From assembly GCF_024198215.1 (NCBI RefSeq), contig NZ_JAKCFA010000009.1:248001-312000 (forward strand): a DNA stretch of 64,000 nucleotides, read 5' to 3'. Position 1 is the first letter of the stretch. Every line of letters begins with the position of its first letter. The position numbers and the translations under genes are program-made. Below, in pieces: positions 1 to 8,247 of this stretch. The notes beneath the pieces are model-generated. The model made no database searches. It worked only from the letters and a program-made list of their open reading frames with translations, and was not told where the DNA came from. This DNA comes from Myxococcus qinghaiensis. Lineage in GTDB: Bacteria; Myxococcota; Myxococcia; Myxococcales; Myxococcaceae.

Positions 1-52
1 CCCGTCTCGCGGGGCAGCCAGGCCCATGGCGCCACGCGGCCCTCGAAGGCGG

Positions 53-78
53 GCCCTGTGTGGAGTGCGGGACAGGGC
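53..78 (+). other. Hairpin upstream of cobT, role unknown
   Basis: A 7-bp perfect stem (GCCCTGT at 53-59, ACAGGGC at 72-78) with a 12-nt loop lies 120 bp before cobT. No T-run follows. It could end an upstream transcript or belong to a leader. Bases 1-197 otherwise show no convincing coding sequence. Confidence 0.3.
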
Positions 79-197
79 ACGTGCGTGCGGGCTTGTGTCC
101 ACCACCGTGCAGCACCTTGCACTCGGGCCCGTCCACGGTCATTGCCTCGCGGCACCGCGCACGCCTAGCTTGAAGGAGTTTCCTTCAAAGGGGCCCC

Positions 198-1259
198 ATG
201 CCTGCGTACCGTGACGTGCTCGCCACGATTCCCGAACCTGACGTCGAGGCCGGGAGGCAGTGCCAGGGCCTGCTGGACATGAAGACGAAGCCGCAGGGCA
301 GCCTGGGCCGCCTGGAGGAGCTGGCGTGTCAGTGGGCGGCGCTGCGCGGAGAGCCCGCGCCCGCCATGCCTCGCAAGGGGCTGGTGGTGATGGCGGCGGA
401 CCACGGCGTGACAGAGGAACGCGTGAGCGCCTACCCCGCTGAAGTCACGGCGCAGATGGTGGCCAACTTCGCCCGGGGCGGCGCGGCCATCAACGTGCTC
501 GCCAGGCAGCACGGCGTGCGCGTGGAGGTCGTCGACATGGGCGTGCGCGTGCCGGTGGAAGGACTGGAGGGCGTGCGCGTGCACCGCCAGGGCCCGGGCA
601 CGGCGAACCTGGCCCGAGGGCCGGCCATGTCGCGCAAGACGGCCGAGGAGGCCCTGAGCGTGGGCGCGCTGCTCGCGCTGGAGCTGGCGGACTCGGGCGT
701 GACGCTGCTGGGCCTGGGTGACATGGGCATCGGCAACACCACCGCGTCGGCGGCGCTCACGTGCGTGCTCGCGGGCGTGTCACCGGACATGGCCACCGGG
801 CGCGGCACGGGCGTGGATGACGAGGGCCTGTCTCGCAAGGTGGACGTGGTGCGGCGCGCGCTCGCGGTGAACCAGCCGGACGCGGCGGACCCGCTGGACG
901 TGCTCGCCAAGGTGGGTGGCTTCGAAATCGCGGGGCTCGCGGGCGCGGCGCTGGGCGCTGCCTCCCGGCGGGTACCCGTCATGCTGGATGGCTTCATCTC
1001 CTCCGTCGCCGGACTGGTGGCGGCCAGGCTGTGTCCCAAGGTGATGCCCTTCCTGCTCGCCAGTCACATGTCGCGCGAGGCGGGCCACCGCCGGGTGCTG
1101 GAGGCGCTGCGGCTGCGGCCCCTGCTGGATTTGGGACTGAGACTGGGCGAGGGCACGGGCGCCGTGCTGGCGATGGGGCTGATGGACAGCAGCATGCACG
1201 TGCTGCACGAGATGGCGACGTTCGCCTCGGCGGGCGTGGCGGAGAAGACCCGGCGCTGA
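198..1259 (+). CDS. cobT: Nicotinate-nucleotide:dimethylbenzimidazole phosphoribosyltransferase CobT
   Basis: CobT transfers phosphoribose from nicotinate mononucleotide to 5,6-dimethylbenzimidazole, making alpha-ribazole phosphate for the lower loop of cobalamin. The 353 residues match the family's length of about 350. Visible landmarks are the N-terminal KPQGSLGRLE motif, the glycine-rich LGDMGIGNTTASAAL stretch and GEGTGA near the C-terminus, whose Glu (residue 318) corresponds to the family's catalytic Glu. ATG 198 has a purine-rich AAGGGG only 4 nt upstream. A 7-bp hairpin (TTGAAGG 170-176 / CCTTCAA 182-188) ends next to that ribosome-binding site and might affect initiation, which is inference. 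cobS and cobC follow on the same strand, which supports a cobalamin-assembly operon. Function is secure. Confidence 0.96.
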   Translation: MPAYRDVLATIPEPDVEAGRQCQGLLDMKTKPQGSLGRLEELACQWAALRGEPAPAMPRKGLVVMAADHGVTEERVSAYPAEVTAQMVANFARGGAAINVLARQHGVRVEVVDMGVRVPVEGLEGVRVHRQGPGTANLARGPAMSRKTAEEALSVGALLALELADSGVTLLGLGDMGIGNTTASAALTCVLAGVSPDMATGRGTGVDDEGLSRKVDVVRRALAVNQPDAADPLDVLAKVGGFEIAGLAGAALGAASRRVPVMLDGFISSVAGLVAARLCPKVMPFLLASHMSREAGHRRVLEALRLRPLLDLGLRLGEGTGAVLAMGLMDSSMHVLHEMATFASAGVAEKTRR

Positions 1260-1308
1260 GGCTCGCTCCCACGTCCGAAACGTGGCAGGAGTCGCGCCGA
1301 GCCACCCC

Positions 1309-2049
1309 ATGAAGCGACTCCTCGCCGGCATCGCCTTCCTCACCCGCATCCCCGTCCCCGGGGCCGCCACGTTCGACGCGGGAGACGTGGGCCGCGCGAC
1401 GCTGTGCTTTCCGCTGGTGGGCGCGCTGCTCGCCGCGCTGCTCGTCGCGTTGCGCCTGGCGCTCTACCCGCTCTTGCCGTCGATGGTGACCGCGTACCTG
1501 CTGCTCGCCGTCTACGCGCTGCTCACCGGCGCGCTGCACCTGGACGGGCTGGCGGACATGGCGGACGGCTTCGGCGGCGGGCGCACCAAGGAGGACGTGC
1601 TGCGCATCATGAGGGACCACGTCATCGGCGCGTATGGCGGGGTCGCCCTGCTGCTGACCGTGGGCCTCAAGGCCAGCGCGCTCGCGGCGCTGCTGGAGCG
1701 CGGACAGGCGGACGCGGCGCTGGTGGTGGCCCTGGCGCTGGGCCGCTGGGGCTCGGTTCCACAAGGATGGCTGTTGCCGTATGCGCGGCGGAGCGGTGGC
1801 ATCGGCATGGCCATCACCGATTATGTCGGCCGCGTCGAAGTCCTCGGCGCCACGGTGCTGGCGCTCGGCTTCGCCCTGGGGCTGATGGGCTGGAAGGGCG
1901 GCGTGGCCCTGGTGATGGTGGCGTGCGTGTCGGCGCTCCAGGGCCTGTGGTGCCGGAAGAAGATTGACGGCATCACCGGCGATACCATGGGCGCCAACAC
2001 CGAGGTGTGCGAGGCGCTGGTGCTCGTGCTGGCGCTGGCGCTCGGCTGA
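1309..2049 (+). CDS. cobS: Adenosylcobinamide-GDP ribazoletransferase CobS
   Basis: An integral-membrane enzyme that joins adenosylcobinamide-GDP and alpha-ribazole (phosphate) to give adenosylcobalamin (phosphate). The 246 residues carry several hydrophobic helices and the family signature regions FLTRIPVP at the start, GALHLDGLADMADGFGGG in the first half and GAYG with the basic, Asp-rich context typical of CobS. I chose ATG 1309 because it begins directly with the conserved MKRLLAGIAFLTRIP. A GTG at 1282 would add nine residues and is possible, since AGGAG at 1287-1291 is rather far from 1309. It lies 49 nt after cobT and 27 nt before cobC, the usual lower-loop gene order. Confidence 0.95.
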   Translation: MKRLLAGIAFLTRIPVPGAATFDAGDVGRATLCFPLVGALLAALLVALRLALYPLLPSMVTAYLLLAVYALLTGALHLDGLADMADGFGGGRTKEDVLRIMRDHVIGAYGGVALLLTVGLKASALAALLERGQADAALVVALALGRWGSVPQGWLLPYARRSGGIGMAITDYVGRVEVLGATVLALGFALGLMGWKGGVALVMVACVSALQGLWCRKKIDGITGDTMGANTEVCEALVLVLALALG

Positions 2050-2076
2050 GTCACCCGGGAAGGGACGGAACGCGGC

Positions 2077-2697
2077 ATGGACTGGCGAATGCCGAGCGGT
2101 GTGACGCGCATGATTCTGGTGCGCCACGGCAGGCCCTCCGAGGAGATGAAGGGCCGGTGTTATGGACGGCTCGACGTGGGCCTCGCGCCGGAGGGCTACG
2201 TCCAGGCGGAGCGGGCCGCGCGCCTGCTGGCCCAGGTGGAGCTCCAGGCCCTCTATTCCAGCCCCCGGCTCAGGGCGCTCGACACGGCGAGGCGGTTGGC
2301 GGCGGACCGGGGCCTGGACATCCGCGTGGAGGAGGCCTTCCGCGAAATCGACTTCGGCCTCTTCGAGGGCCTCACCTACGAGGAGGCGGAGCGCCGCTTT
2401 CCAGACGTGTACGCGGAGTGGATGGAGCATCCGGCCCGGGTGCGGTTTCCGGAGGGAGAGACGTTCTCCGAGATGCGCGAGCGCGTGCGTGTCGGTGGAC
2501 GCATGCTGCGGGCTCGGCATGTCGGACAGTGCTTCGCCCTGGTGTCGCATGGCGGCGTCAATCGCACCCTCCTCGCCGAGTCGCTGGGCATGGCGGACCA
2601 GCACCTGTTCCGACTGGACCAGGTCCACGCCTCCGTGAATGTCATCGACTTCTATGGCGACGAGCCCGTGGTGAAGTTGATGAACGCGGAGCCCTGA
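2077..2697 (+). CDS. cobC: Histidine phosphatase family protein, probable alpha-ribazole phosphatase CobC
   Basis: A 206-residue histidine phosphatase. The catalytic RHG sits in ILVRHGRPS near the N-terminus, an Arg lies in LYSSPRLRALDTA, and the second catalytic His is in LVSHGGVNR. In cobalamin synthesis CobC removes the phosphate from alpha-ribazole-5-phosphate or adenosylcobalamin phosphate. The fold is certain; the substrate is inferred from position straight after cobT and cobS. ATG 2077 follows a GGAAGGGA element by about 11 nt. An internal Met at 2110 would also give a complete catalytic domain, so the first 11 residues are uncertain. Confidence 0.88.
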   Translation: MDWRMPSGVTRMILVRHGRPSEEMKGRCYGRLDVGLAPEGYVQAERAARLLAQVELQALYSSPRLRALDTARRLAADRGLDIRVEEAFREIDFGLFEGLTYEEAERRFPDVYAEWMEHPARVRFPEGETFSEMRERVRVGGRMLRARHVGQCFALVSHGGVNRTLLAESLGMADQHLFRLDQVHASVNVIDFYGDEPVVKLMNAEP

Positions 2698-2829
2698 CAC
2701 GCCAGGCCAGGGACTCACCCGGGCCCTCGGTTTGACTGGTTTCAGGCGCGAGGCGTACCCTTCACGGTTCACGGCTCGGTTCGATATCGCTCTGGGATTG
2801 ACCGTCCGACGCGCAGGGGGGCCTGTCGC

Positions 2830-4089
2830 ATGGAGACCGACTCGCGAGGCGAAGCGCCCGCGCCGCCTGGCGTCCCTGGAGTCCGTGAGACGCAGCGCCT
2901 CAATCCCTTCTCACCCGAGTCGCTGGGCAATCCCTACCCCGTCTATGAACAGCTCCTCCAGCGTCCGGCGTGCTGGAACCCGGAGCTGCGGCTGTGGCTG
3001 TTCTCGCGTCACGCGGACTGCGTGGAGGTGCTCTCCCATCCGCGCTTCAGCCGGAACATCGCGAGCGCGCGGAAGAGTCGCCCCGAGGACTTCCCCGCGC
3101 CTCCAGAGGCGCTCGCGGCGCTGTCCGCCATGCACAGCCAGTGGTTCCTGTTGATGGACCCGCCGGACCACACGCGCCTGCGCGCCGTGACGAAGCGCGC
3201 GCTGGGCACGCGCCTGAAGGAGCTGTCCCTGCACATCCAGGCCACGGTGGAGGCGCTCCTCTTCCAGGCGCGCCAACGGGGCGAGCTGGACGTCATCGCC
3301 GACCTGGCCGCGCCGCTGGCCCGGACGACGCTGCGCTGGCTCGTGGGCGCTGACGACCTGGACTCGGACCTGTACCAGCGGTGGGCGCTCGCGCTCGCCC
3401 GCTGTGGAGATGCCTCCGCGCCGCTGGCCGTGCGCGAGGCCGCCAGCGCCGCCACGCGCGAGGTGAGCCAATGTCTCCAGGCCTCCCTCACCCGGCGCAG
3501 GCAATCGCGGCGCGGCGATGTCCTGGGCCTGCTGGTGGCCGCGCAGGAGGATGAGCAGGCCCTGAGCGAGGAGGAGTTGCTGCCCACGTGCATGCTCCTC
3601 CTCTTCGGGGGCTACGACACCTCCGTCAACCTCATCGGCAATGGGATGCTCGCGCTGATGGAGCACCGCGCGCAGTGGGAGGCGCTGTGCGCTCAGCCCT
3701 CGCGCATCAAGGGGACGGTGGAGGAGGTGCTGCGCTTCGACACGCCATTGCAGCTCTGCTCGCGCATGGCCCAGGAAGACGTGGAGGTGGGCGGCGCCGC
3801 CGTGCGCGCGGGCGAGTGGGCCTGGGTGCTGCTGGGCGCGGCCAATCGAGACTCGAGGCGCTTCGAGCAGCCCGACACGCTCGACATCCAACGCACGGAC
3901 CTCCAGCACATCGCCTTTGGCCACGGCATCCACCAGTGCATCGGGGCGGCGCTCGCGCGCATGGAGGCCCAGGGCGCGCTGGGCACGCTCGCCAGGGACC
4001 TGCCTGGACTGCGACTGGTGCCCGGCGCGTGGAGGCGGCGCGACACCGCCGTGTTCCGGGGCCTCACCTCCCTGCCCTGCCAGGGCTGA
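2830..4089 (+). CDS. Cytochrome P450
   Basis: A soluble bacterial-type P450 monooxygenase of 419 residues, a normal length. The heme-thiolate loop reads FGHGIHQCIGAALAR near residue 375, with Cys as the axial ligand. The ExxR motif lies in EEVLRFDTP, and the I-helix oxygen-activation segment is GGYDTS instead of the more usual AGxDT/ET. No membrane anchor is present, so it needs separate ferredoxin and reductase partners, neither of which is nearby. It lies between cobC and a convergent B12-type importer with no obvious role in cobalamin metabolism. The substrate cannot be told from sequence. Start ATG 2830. Confidence 0.93.
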   Translation: METDSRGEAPAPPGVPGVRETQRLNPFSPESLGNPYPVYEQLLQRPACWNPELRLWLFSRHADCVEVLSHPRFSRNIASARKSRPEDFPAPPEALAALSAMHSQWFLLMDPPDHTRLRAVTKRALGTRLKELSLHIQATVEALLFQARQRGELDVIADLAAPLARTTLRWLVGADDLDSDLYQRWALALARCGDASAPLAVREAASAATREVSQCLQASLTRRRQSRRGDVLGLLVAAQEDEQALSEEELLPTCMLLLFGGYDTSVNLIGNGMLALMEHRAQWEALCAQPSRIKGTVEEVLRFDTPLQLCSRMAQEDVEVGGAAVRAGEWAWVLLGAANRDSRRFEQPDTLDIQRTDLQHIAFGHGIHQCIGAALARMEAQGALGTLARDLPGLRLVPGAWRRRDTAVFRGLTSLPCQG

Positions 4090-4094
4090 GCGGC

Positions 4095-5036
4095 TCAGGA
4101 CGGCTTGCGCGCCACCAGGTAGATGAGGAGCGGCGTGCCCAGGGCCGCCGTCACCAGACCCACGGGAGTCTCCTTGCCCGGAAAGATGATGCGGGCCACC
4201 GCGTCGCAGAGCACGAGGAAGCTGGCGCCCACCACCACCGAGCACGGCAGCAGCACGCGCCGACTCACCCCCAGCACCCGGCGGACGATGTGGGGGACGA
4301 TGAGCTCCACGAAGGCGATGGGGCCGCACCACGCGACACAGCCCGCCACGCCCAGCGCGCCCAGGCCGATGGAGGCCATGCGGACCGCGCGCACGTTGAC
4401 GCCCTGCGACTCGGCGTGCTCCTCGCCGGAGATGAACACCTCCAGTGCGCGGGTGAGCGTCAGCAGGCCCACCACCGACACGGCGGCGATGGGCAGCAAC
4501 ATCACGATGTTCTGATAGCCCACCTGCGGCAGGTGGCCCATGGTCCACCGCATGGCCGTGAGCAGCTCGGCGGAGTCCGCGGAGAACTGCACGCCCGTGG
4601 AGATGGCGCCCGCCGCCATGGAGAAGGCGATGCCCGCGAGGACCAGGTCATTCATCCGCACGTTGCGTCCCGCGGCGATGGCGGCCACCAGCAGGCTGAC
4701 CCCCAGCGCGCCCGCGAAGGCGGCGGCGGTGATGAGCGGCAGGCCCCACATCGCGGCGCGCGCGCCCAGGACGATGGCCACCAGCGCACCCAACGTGGCG
4801 CCGGCCGTGGTGCCAATGGTGCTCGGCGCGGCGAGCGGGTTGGAGAAGAGGGACTGGTACACCGCGCCCACCAGCGACAGCGTGCCGCCCACCACCAGCG
4901 CCATCAGCGTCCGGGGGATGCGCAACTGCCAGAGGATGAAGTCTCGCGCGTGCGGCGGCATGGGCGGCCCGATGAAGGGCGCCACGGCGACCACGAGCGC
5001 GCACACCGCCAGCATCACCACGAGGCGCGTCCTCAT
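4095..5036 (-). CDS. btuC: FecCD/BtuC-family ABC transporter permease, probable cobalamin importer
   Basis: A hydrophobic 313-residue permease of the iron-siderophore/B12 importer family, slightly shorter than the usual 320-340. The family signature NPLAAPSTIGTTAGA lies near residue 65, and RIPRT precedes a typical GxxLSxxGxxxQ region (GGTLSLVGAVYQS). The 3' end is 5 nt from the convergent P450 stop. The start codon overlaps the ATPase stop in an ATGA arrangement (5033-5036), so the two are translationally coupled. B12 as the cargo is inferred from flanking cobT, cobS, cobC and cobQ and from the binding protein; siderophore or heme import cannot be excluded. Confidence 0.9.
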   Translation of the reverse strand: MRTRLVVMLAVCALVVAVAPFIGPPMPPHARDFILWQLRIPRTLMALVVGGTLSLVGAVYQSLFSNPLAAPSTIGTTAGATLGALVAIVLGARAAMWGLPLITAAAFAGALGVSLLVAAIAAGRNVRMNDLVLAGIAFSMAAGAISTGVQFSADSAELLTAMRWTMGHLPQVGYQNIVMLLPIAAVSVVGLLTLTRALEVFISGEEHAESQGVNVRAVRMASIGLGALGVAGCVAWCGPIAFVELIVPHIVRRVLGVSRRVLLPCSVVVGASFLVLCDAVARIIFPGKETPVGLVTAALGTPLLIYLVARKPS

Positions 5037-5827
5037 TCCCCACGCTCCAGGGACATGCCCACGAAGACCCGGCGGTTCTCGACTTCGACGCCTCGCATCC
5101 GCACGGAGAACACCCGGCCCAGGTGCTCACCCAGGTCCGGCGCGTCGTAGTGCGACTCGAAGGCGACGCGGCCCTTCGACAAGCCCAGCACGCGAATCCG
5201 TCCCTCGCTGCCCGCGCGCATCGCATGGGCGAGCACGTTGATGTCGTGGGTGATGCACAGCACGCCCAGCCCCGAGCGCCACATCTGCCCCACGAGCGCA
5301 TACAGCTCCAGCTGCTGGGCGGGGTCCAGGAAGTTGGCGGGCTCGTCCAGCAGCACCAGGGGCGCCTCCTGTGCGAGCAGCGCCGCCACCGCGACGCGCT
5401 GCTGCTCTCCGCCGGACAGTTCGGTGATGGGCCGCGAGGCGAGCGGCTCCGCCTGCACGCGGGCGAGCGCCACGAGCGCGGCTTCCTCCGAGCGACGGTG
5501 GGATTCCGTGAAGCGGTAGCGCGCGGCGGCCACGTGCTCCAGCGCGGTGATGGGCTCTGACACCTGGACGCGCTGGGGCAGCCACGCGAGGAACGCGGCG
5601 CGCTCCCGAGGCGAGAGGGCTCCCACGTCGCGTCCATTCAAGGTGACGCGGCCCGCGTCGGGGCGCTGAAGGCCGAGCGCCACGCGCATCAGCGTCGTCT
5701 TGCCCGCGCCATTGGGTCCCACCACGGCGACGAAGTCTCCCGGGGCGACGCGGAGGGACACGTCCTCCAGCAACGCCCGCTCGCCCTTGCGCACCGTCGC
5801 CCCGGAGACCTCCAGAAGAGACGTCAT
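5033..5827 (-). CDS. btuD: ABC transporter ATP-binding protein, BtuD/FecE type
   Basis: A 264-residue nucleotide-binding subunit with all motifs intact: Walker A GPNGAGKTT near residue 38, signature LSGGEQQRVAVA, Walker B VLLDEPANFLD and an H-loop His in CITHDI. The frame stays open further upstream, but MTSLLEVSGATVR at 5827 is where ATPase homology begins, and that ATG overlaps the stop of the binding-protein gene by four bases (5824-5827). It would power the adjacent BtuC-type permease. The C-terminal 60 residues after the H-loop extend beyond the core domain and are not assigned. Confidence 0.93.
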   Translation of the reverse strand: MTSLLEVSGATVRKGERALLEDVSLRVAPGDFVAVVGPNGAGKTTLMRVALGLQRPDAGRVTLNGRDVGALSPRERAAFLAWLPQRVQVSEPITALEHVAAARYRFTESHRRSEEAALVALARVQAEPLASRPITELSGGEQQRVAVAALLAQEAPLVLLDEPANFLDPAQQLELYALVGQMWRSGLGVLCITHDINVLAHAMRAGSEGRIRVLGLSKGRVAFESHYDAPDLGEHLGRVFSVRMRGVEVENRRVFVGMSLERGE

Positions 5828-6690
5828 GGGGTCTTCGTGTCGAAGCGCAGCGCGGCCTGGAGCTGCTCCACCACGTCCAGGATGCGAGGGCCGGTGGACT
5901 GCACGCCCGGGCCAGCGACCAGCTTCACCCGTCCCTGCTTCACCGCGCGCAGCACCGTCAGTTGCTTCCACGGGGCGAGCTGTCGAGCCTCCTCGTCCGG
6001 AGTCAGGCGCGGGCCCTCCACCAGCACCAGGATGATGTCCGGGTCCACCGTCATGAGCTGCTCGACGGAGACGTTGGGTGGGCCCGAGGGGTCCTCGGCG
6101 ATGGCGTTGCGCGCGCCGGCTGCTTCCAGGGCCGCGCCATGGAGCGAGTTCTTTCGGATGTACCAGATGCTGGAGAGCGCGGCCTCCGGGTCCCCAATCA
6201 CCAGCAACACGCGCGGCGCATCCGGCGGAGGCTTGCGCTTCAGCGTCGTTTCCACCCTCTGGGCCAGCTTCGTGGCGGCGTCCTCTCGGCCCGTCTGGCG
6301 GCCCAGCTCGCGAATGCCGTTCGCCACGTCGTCGACGGAGAGCCAGGGCAGCACCTTCACCGGGGCGAGCGCGGACAGCGAGCCCGCGGGGGCCTGCTTC
6401 ACCTGTTCATCGATGATGAGCGTGGGCTTGAGGCGGGCGATGGCCTCGTAGTTGGGCGACAGCGTGGAGCCCACCTTGGGCACGGATGCCGCCTCGGGGG
6501 GCCAGGTGGCCCAGTCGGAGAGGCCCACCACCTGCTCGCCCGCACCCAGCGCGTAGAGCGTCTCTGTGATTCCGGGCGACAGCGAGACGATTCGCCGCGT
6601 GCCCGCCTCCGGGGCCGGCGCGGAGCGCTGACAGCCCGCGAGGAGCGCGAGGGAGAGGACGAGCAGGGAGAGGGAGCGCGCGACGGACAT
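5824..6690 (-). CDS. btuF: Cobalamin/siderophore-type periplasmic binding lipoprotein, BtuF-like
   Basis: A 288-residue substrate-binding lipoprotein. ATG 6690 opens a signal peptide ending in the lipobox LALLAGC, so the protein should be anchored in the envelope. The mature part has the TroA/BtuF-type pattern: RIVSLSPGITETLYALGAG, then GLSDWATWPPEA (the place of the BtuF DYP motif), LKPTLII and a C-terminal lobe with VDPDIILV. It is the first gene of a three-gene minus-strand operon with ATGA overlaps at both junctions. Vitamin B12 as ligand is inferred from neighbours. The 72-bp gap to the divergent cobQ start contains an inverted repeat at 6727-6742. Confidence 0.88.
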   Translation of the reverse strand: MSVARSLSLLVLSLALLAGCQRSAPAPEAGTRRIVSLSPGITETLYALGAGEQVVGLSDWATWPPEAASVPKVGSTLSPNYEAIARLKPTLIIDEQVKQAPAGSLSALAPVKVLPWLSVDDVANGIRELGRQTGREDAATKLAQRVETTLKRKPPPDAPRVLLVIGDPEAALSSIWYIRKNSLHGAALEAAGARNAIAEDPSGPPNVSVEQLMTVDPDIILVLVEGPRLTPDEEARQLAPWKQLTVLRAVKQGRVKLVAGPGVQSTGPRILDVVEQLQAALRFDTKTP

Positions 6691-6726
6691 GAGCGACGGG
6701 GAGCCCGTGAAGGGTTGGCAACGTTT

Positions 6727-6742
6727 TGCACCATATAGTGCA
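6727..6742. promoter_or_regulatory. Inverted repeat between btuF and cobQ, candidate operator
   Basis: TGCAC (6727-6731) and GTGCA (6738-6742) flank CATATA in the only divergent promoter space of the cobalamin region. TATAGT at 6734-6739 resembles a -10 box, but the nearest -35-like TTGGCA (6715-6720) is only 13 bp away, too close for a standard promoter. A shared operator for importer and cobQ is inference. Confidence 0.35.
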
Positions 6743-6762
6743 CGCGCGCCAGGAGGCCCACC

Positions 6763-8235
6763 ATGCCGAAGCAACCCCACCTCATGATTCAAGGCACGGG
6801 CTCCCACGTGGGGAAGACCACGCTCGTCGCGGGGCTGTGCCGCCTGTACGCGAACAAGGGGCTGCGCGTGGCCCCCTTCAAGTCGCAGAACATGTCCCTC
6901 AACTCCTTCGTCACGGAGGAGAACGAGGAAATCGCCCGGGCCACGGCGGTGCAGTCCTTCGCGGCGCGGCAGCGGCCCATCGTCCACATGAACCCGCTGC
7001 TGCTCAAGCCCAAGTCGGACAGCGTCAGCCAGCTCATCATCCACGGCCGGCCCCACCAGGACGTCGACGCGCGCGAGTACTTCCTCTCCGACACCCACCG
7101 TGCGCTCAAGCTGGCCGCCATCCAGGAGTCCATCGACCACCTGACGCGCCACTACGACCTGGTCATCGCGGAGGGCGCGGGCAGCTGCGCGGAGCCCAAC
7201 CTGCGTCCGTTCGACGTGGTGAACATGGAGGTGGCGCACCGGCTGGGCGCGCGGGTGTACCTGGCGGTGGACATCGACAAGGGCGGCATCGCGGCGGAGC
7301 TGCTCGGCACGCTGCGGGTGCTGGAGCTGGTGGCGCCGGAGGACTGCGAGCGAATCGCCGGCTTCATCATCAACAAGTTCCGAGGAGACCGGCAGGTGCT
7401 CCAGCCCGCCGTGGACTTCATCGAGCACCACGCGAAGCGGCCTGTCGTCGGGGTGATTCCCTACTTGTCGCTGGCACTGGAGGAGGAGGACCGCGTCCAG
7501 CCTCGGATGCAGGGCGCGCCGGAAATCGACGTGGCGGTGGTGTACCTGCCGCACATCTCCAACAGCACGGATTTCGACTACCTCCAAGAGGAGCCCCACG
7601 TGCGCGTCCGCTTCGTACGCTCGGTGGACCAGCTCGGCGCGCCGGACGCCATCATCCTGCCCGGCACCAAGAACACCGTGGGGGACTTGCACCACCTGCG
7701 GCGCATCGGGTTCGAGCGAGTGCTCCAGGAGTTGAGCGCCACCACGCCCATCGTCGGCATCTGCGGGGGCTTCCAGATGCTGGGGCGGGCGTTGCTGGAC
7801 GAGGGGCGCCGCGAGTCCGAGCACGGGAGCACCACGGGCCTGGGGTTGTTGGACATCGACGTGGAGTTCCTACCCGGGAAGACGGTCTTCAATCGCCACT
7901 ACACGCCCACGTCTGACAATCCCTTCGCGAGTGCGGGCGCGGTGTCAGGGTATGAAATCCACTCCGGACTCGTCAGGTATGCGAGCGCGAGGCCGCTCTA
8001 CGCCCATGCGGGCGGAGTGGACGGCGCCGTGCATGAGAGACTGCCCATCTTCGGCACGTTCATCCATGACCTGTTCAAGAATCCCCGACTCAGCAGGGCG
8101 TTCATCGACTCATTGCGCCAGCGCAAGGGATTGCCAGTCCTGACAGCGCCCCTGTGCAACCATGACACCCGTCGTGAAGAGAGTTACAATCGCCTGGCAT
8201 CCGCCCTGGCTGAGCACATGACAACGTTTGCCTGA
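6763..8235 (+). CDS. cobQ: Cobyric acid synthase CobQ (CbiP)
   Basis: A glutamine-dependent amidotransferase that amidates carboxyl side chains of adenosylcobyrinate a,c-diamide. The 490 residues hold an N-terminal dethiobiotin-synthetase-like ATP domain (IQGTGSHVGKTTLVAGLC, then PFKSQNMSLNS) and a C-terminal class I glutaminase with nucleophile Cys334 in GICGGFQMLG and the His of YEIHSG. ATG 6763 follows AGGAGG by a few bases. The last 27 codons lie in an 84-bp segment (8157-8240) repeated at 9721-9804 on the far side of a toxin/immunity pair. The protein is intact here, so the intrusion left a complete reading frame. Function is secure. Confidence 0.96.
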   Translation: MPKQPHLMIQGTGSHVGKTTLVAGLCRLYANKGLRVAPFKSQNMSLNSFVTEENEEIARATAVQSFAARQRPIVHMNPLLLKPKSDSVSQLIIHGRPHQDVDAREYFLSDTHRALKLAAIQESIDHLTRHYDLVIAEGAGSCAEPNLRPFDVVNMEVAHRLGARVYLAVDIDKGGIAAELLGTLRVLELVAPEDCERIAGFIINKFRGDRQVLQPAVDFIEHHAKRPVVGVIPYLSLALEEEDRVQPRMQGAPEIDVAVVYLPHISNSTDFDYLQEEPHVRVRFVRSVDQLGAPDAIILPGTKNTVGDLHHLRRIGFERVLQELSATTPIVGICGGFQMLGRALLDEGRRESEHGSTTGLGLLDIDVEFLPGKTVFNRHYTPTSDNPFASAGAVSGYEIHSGLVRYASARPLYAHAGGVDGAVHERLPIFGTFIHDLFKNPRLSRAFIDSLRQRKGLPVLTAPLCNHDTRREESYNRLASALAEHMTTFA

Positions 8236-8240
8236 CTCCA
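8157..8240 (+). repeat. cobQ-tail repeat, proximal copy
   Basis: The final 27 codons of cobQ including the stop, plus 5 nt. It aligns without gaps to 9721-9804 at 77 of 84 positions, and similarity stops sharply on both sides. It forms the left boundary of the SitA6/SitI6 cassette. Confidence 0.9.
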
Positions 8241-8247
8241 TCCCCAC

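Noticed and set aside
1..197. Cobalamin riboswitch before cobT
   Set aside because: AGCCAGGCCCATGGC near 16-30 vaguely resembles a B12 box, but the rest of the conserved core is absent in the available sequence and the distance to cobT is unusual. It could lie before the window.
4086..4098. Terminator between P450 and btuC
   Set aside because: CTGAGC-G-GCTCAG is palindromic, but a one-base loop cannot form a hairpin.
6691..7824. N-terminal extension of the BtuF-like protein
   Set aside because: The open frame continues upstream opposite cobQ, but the signal peptide and lipobox begin exactly at ATG 6690.
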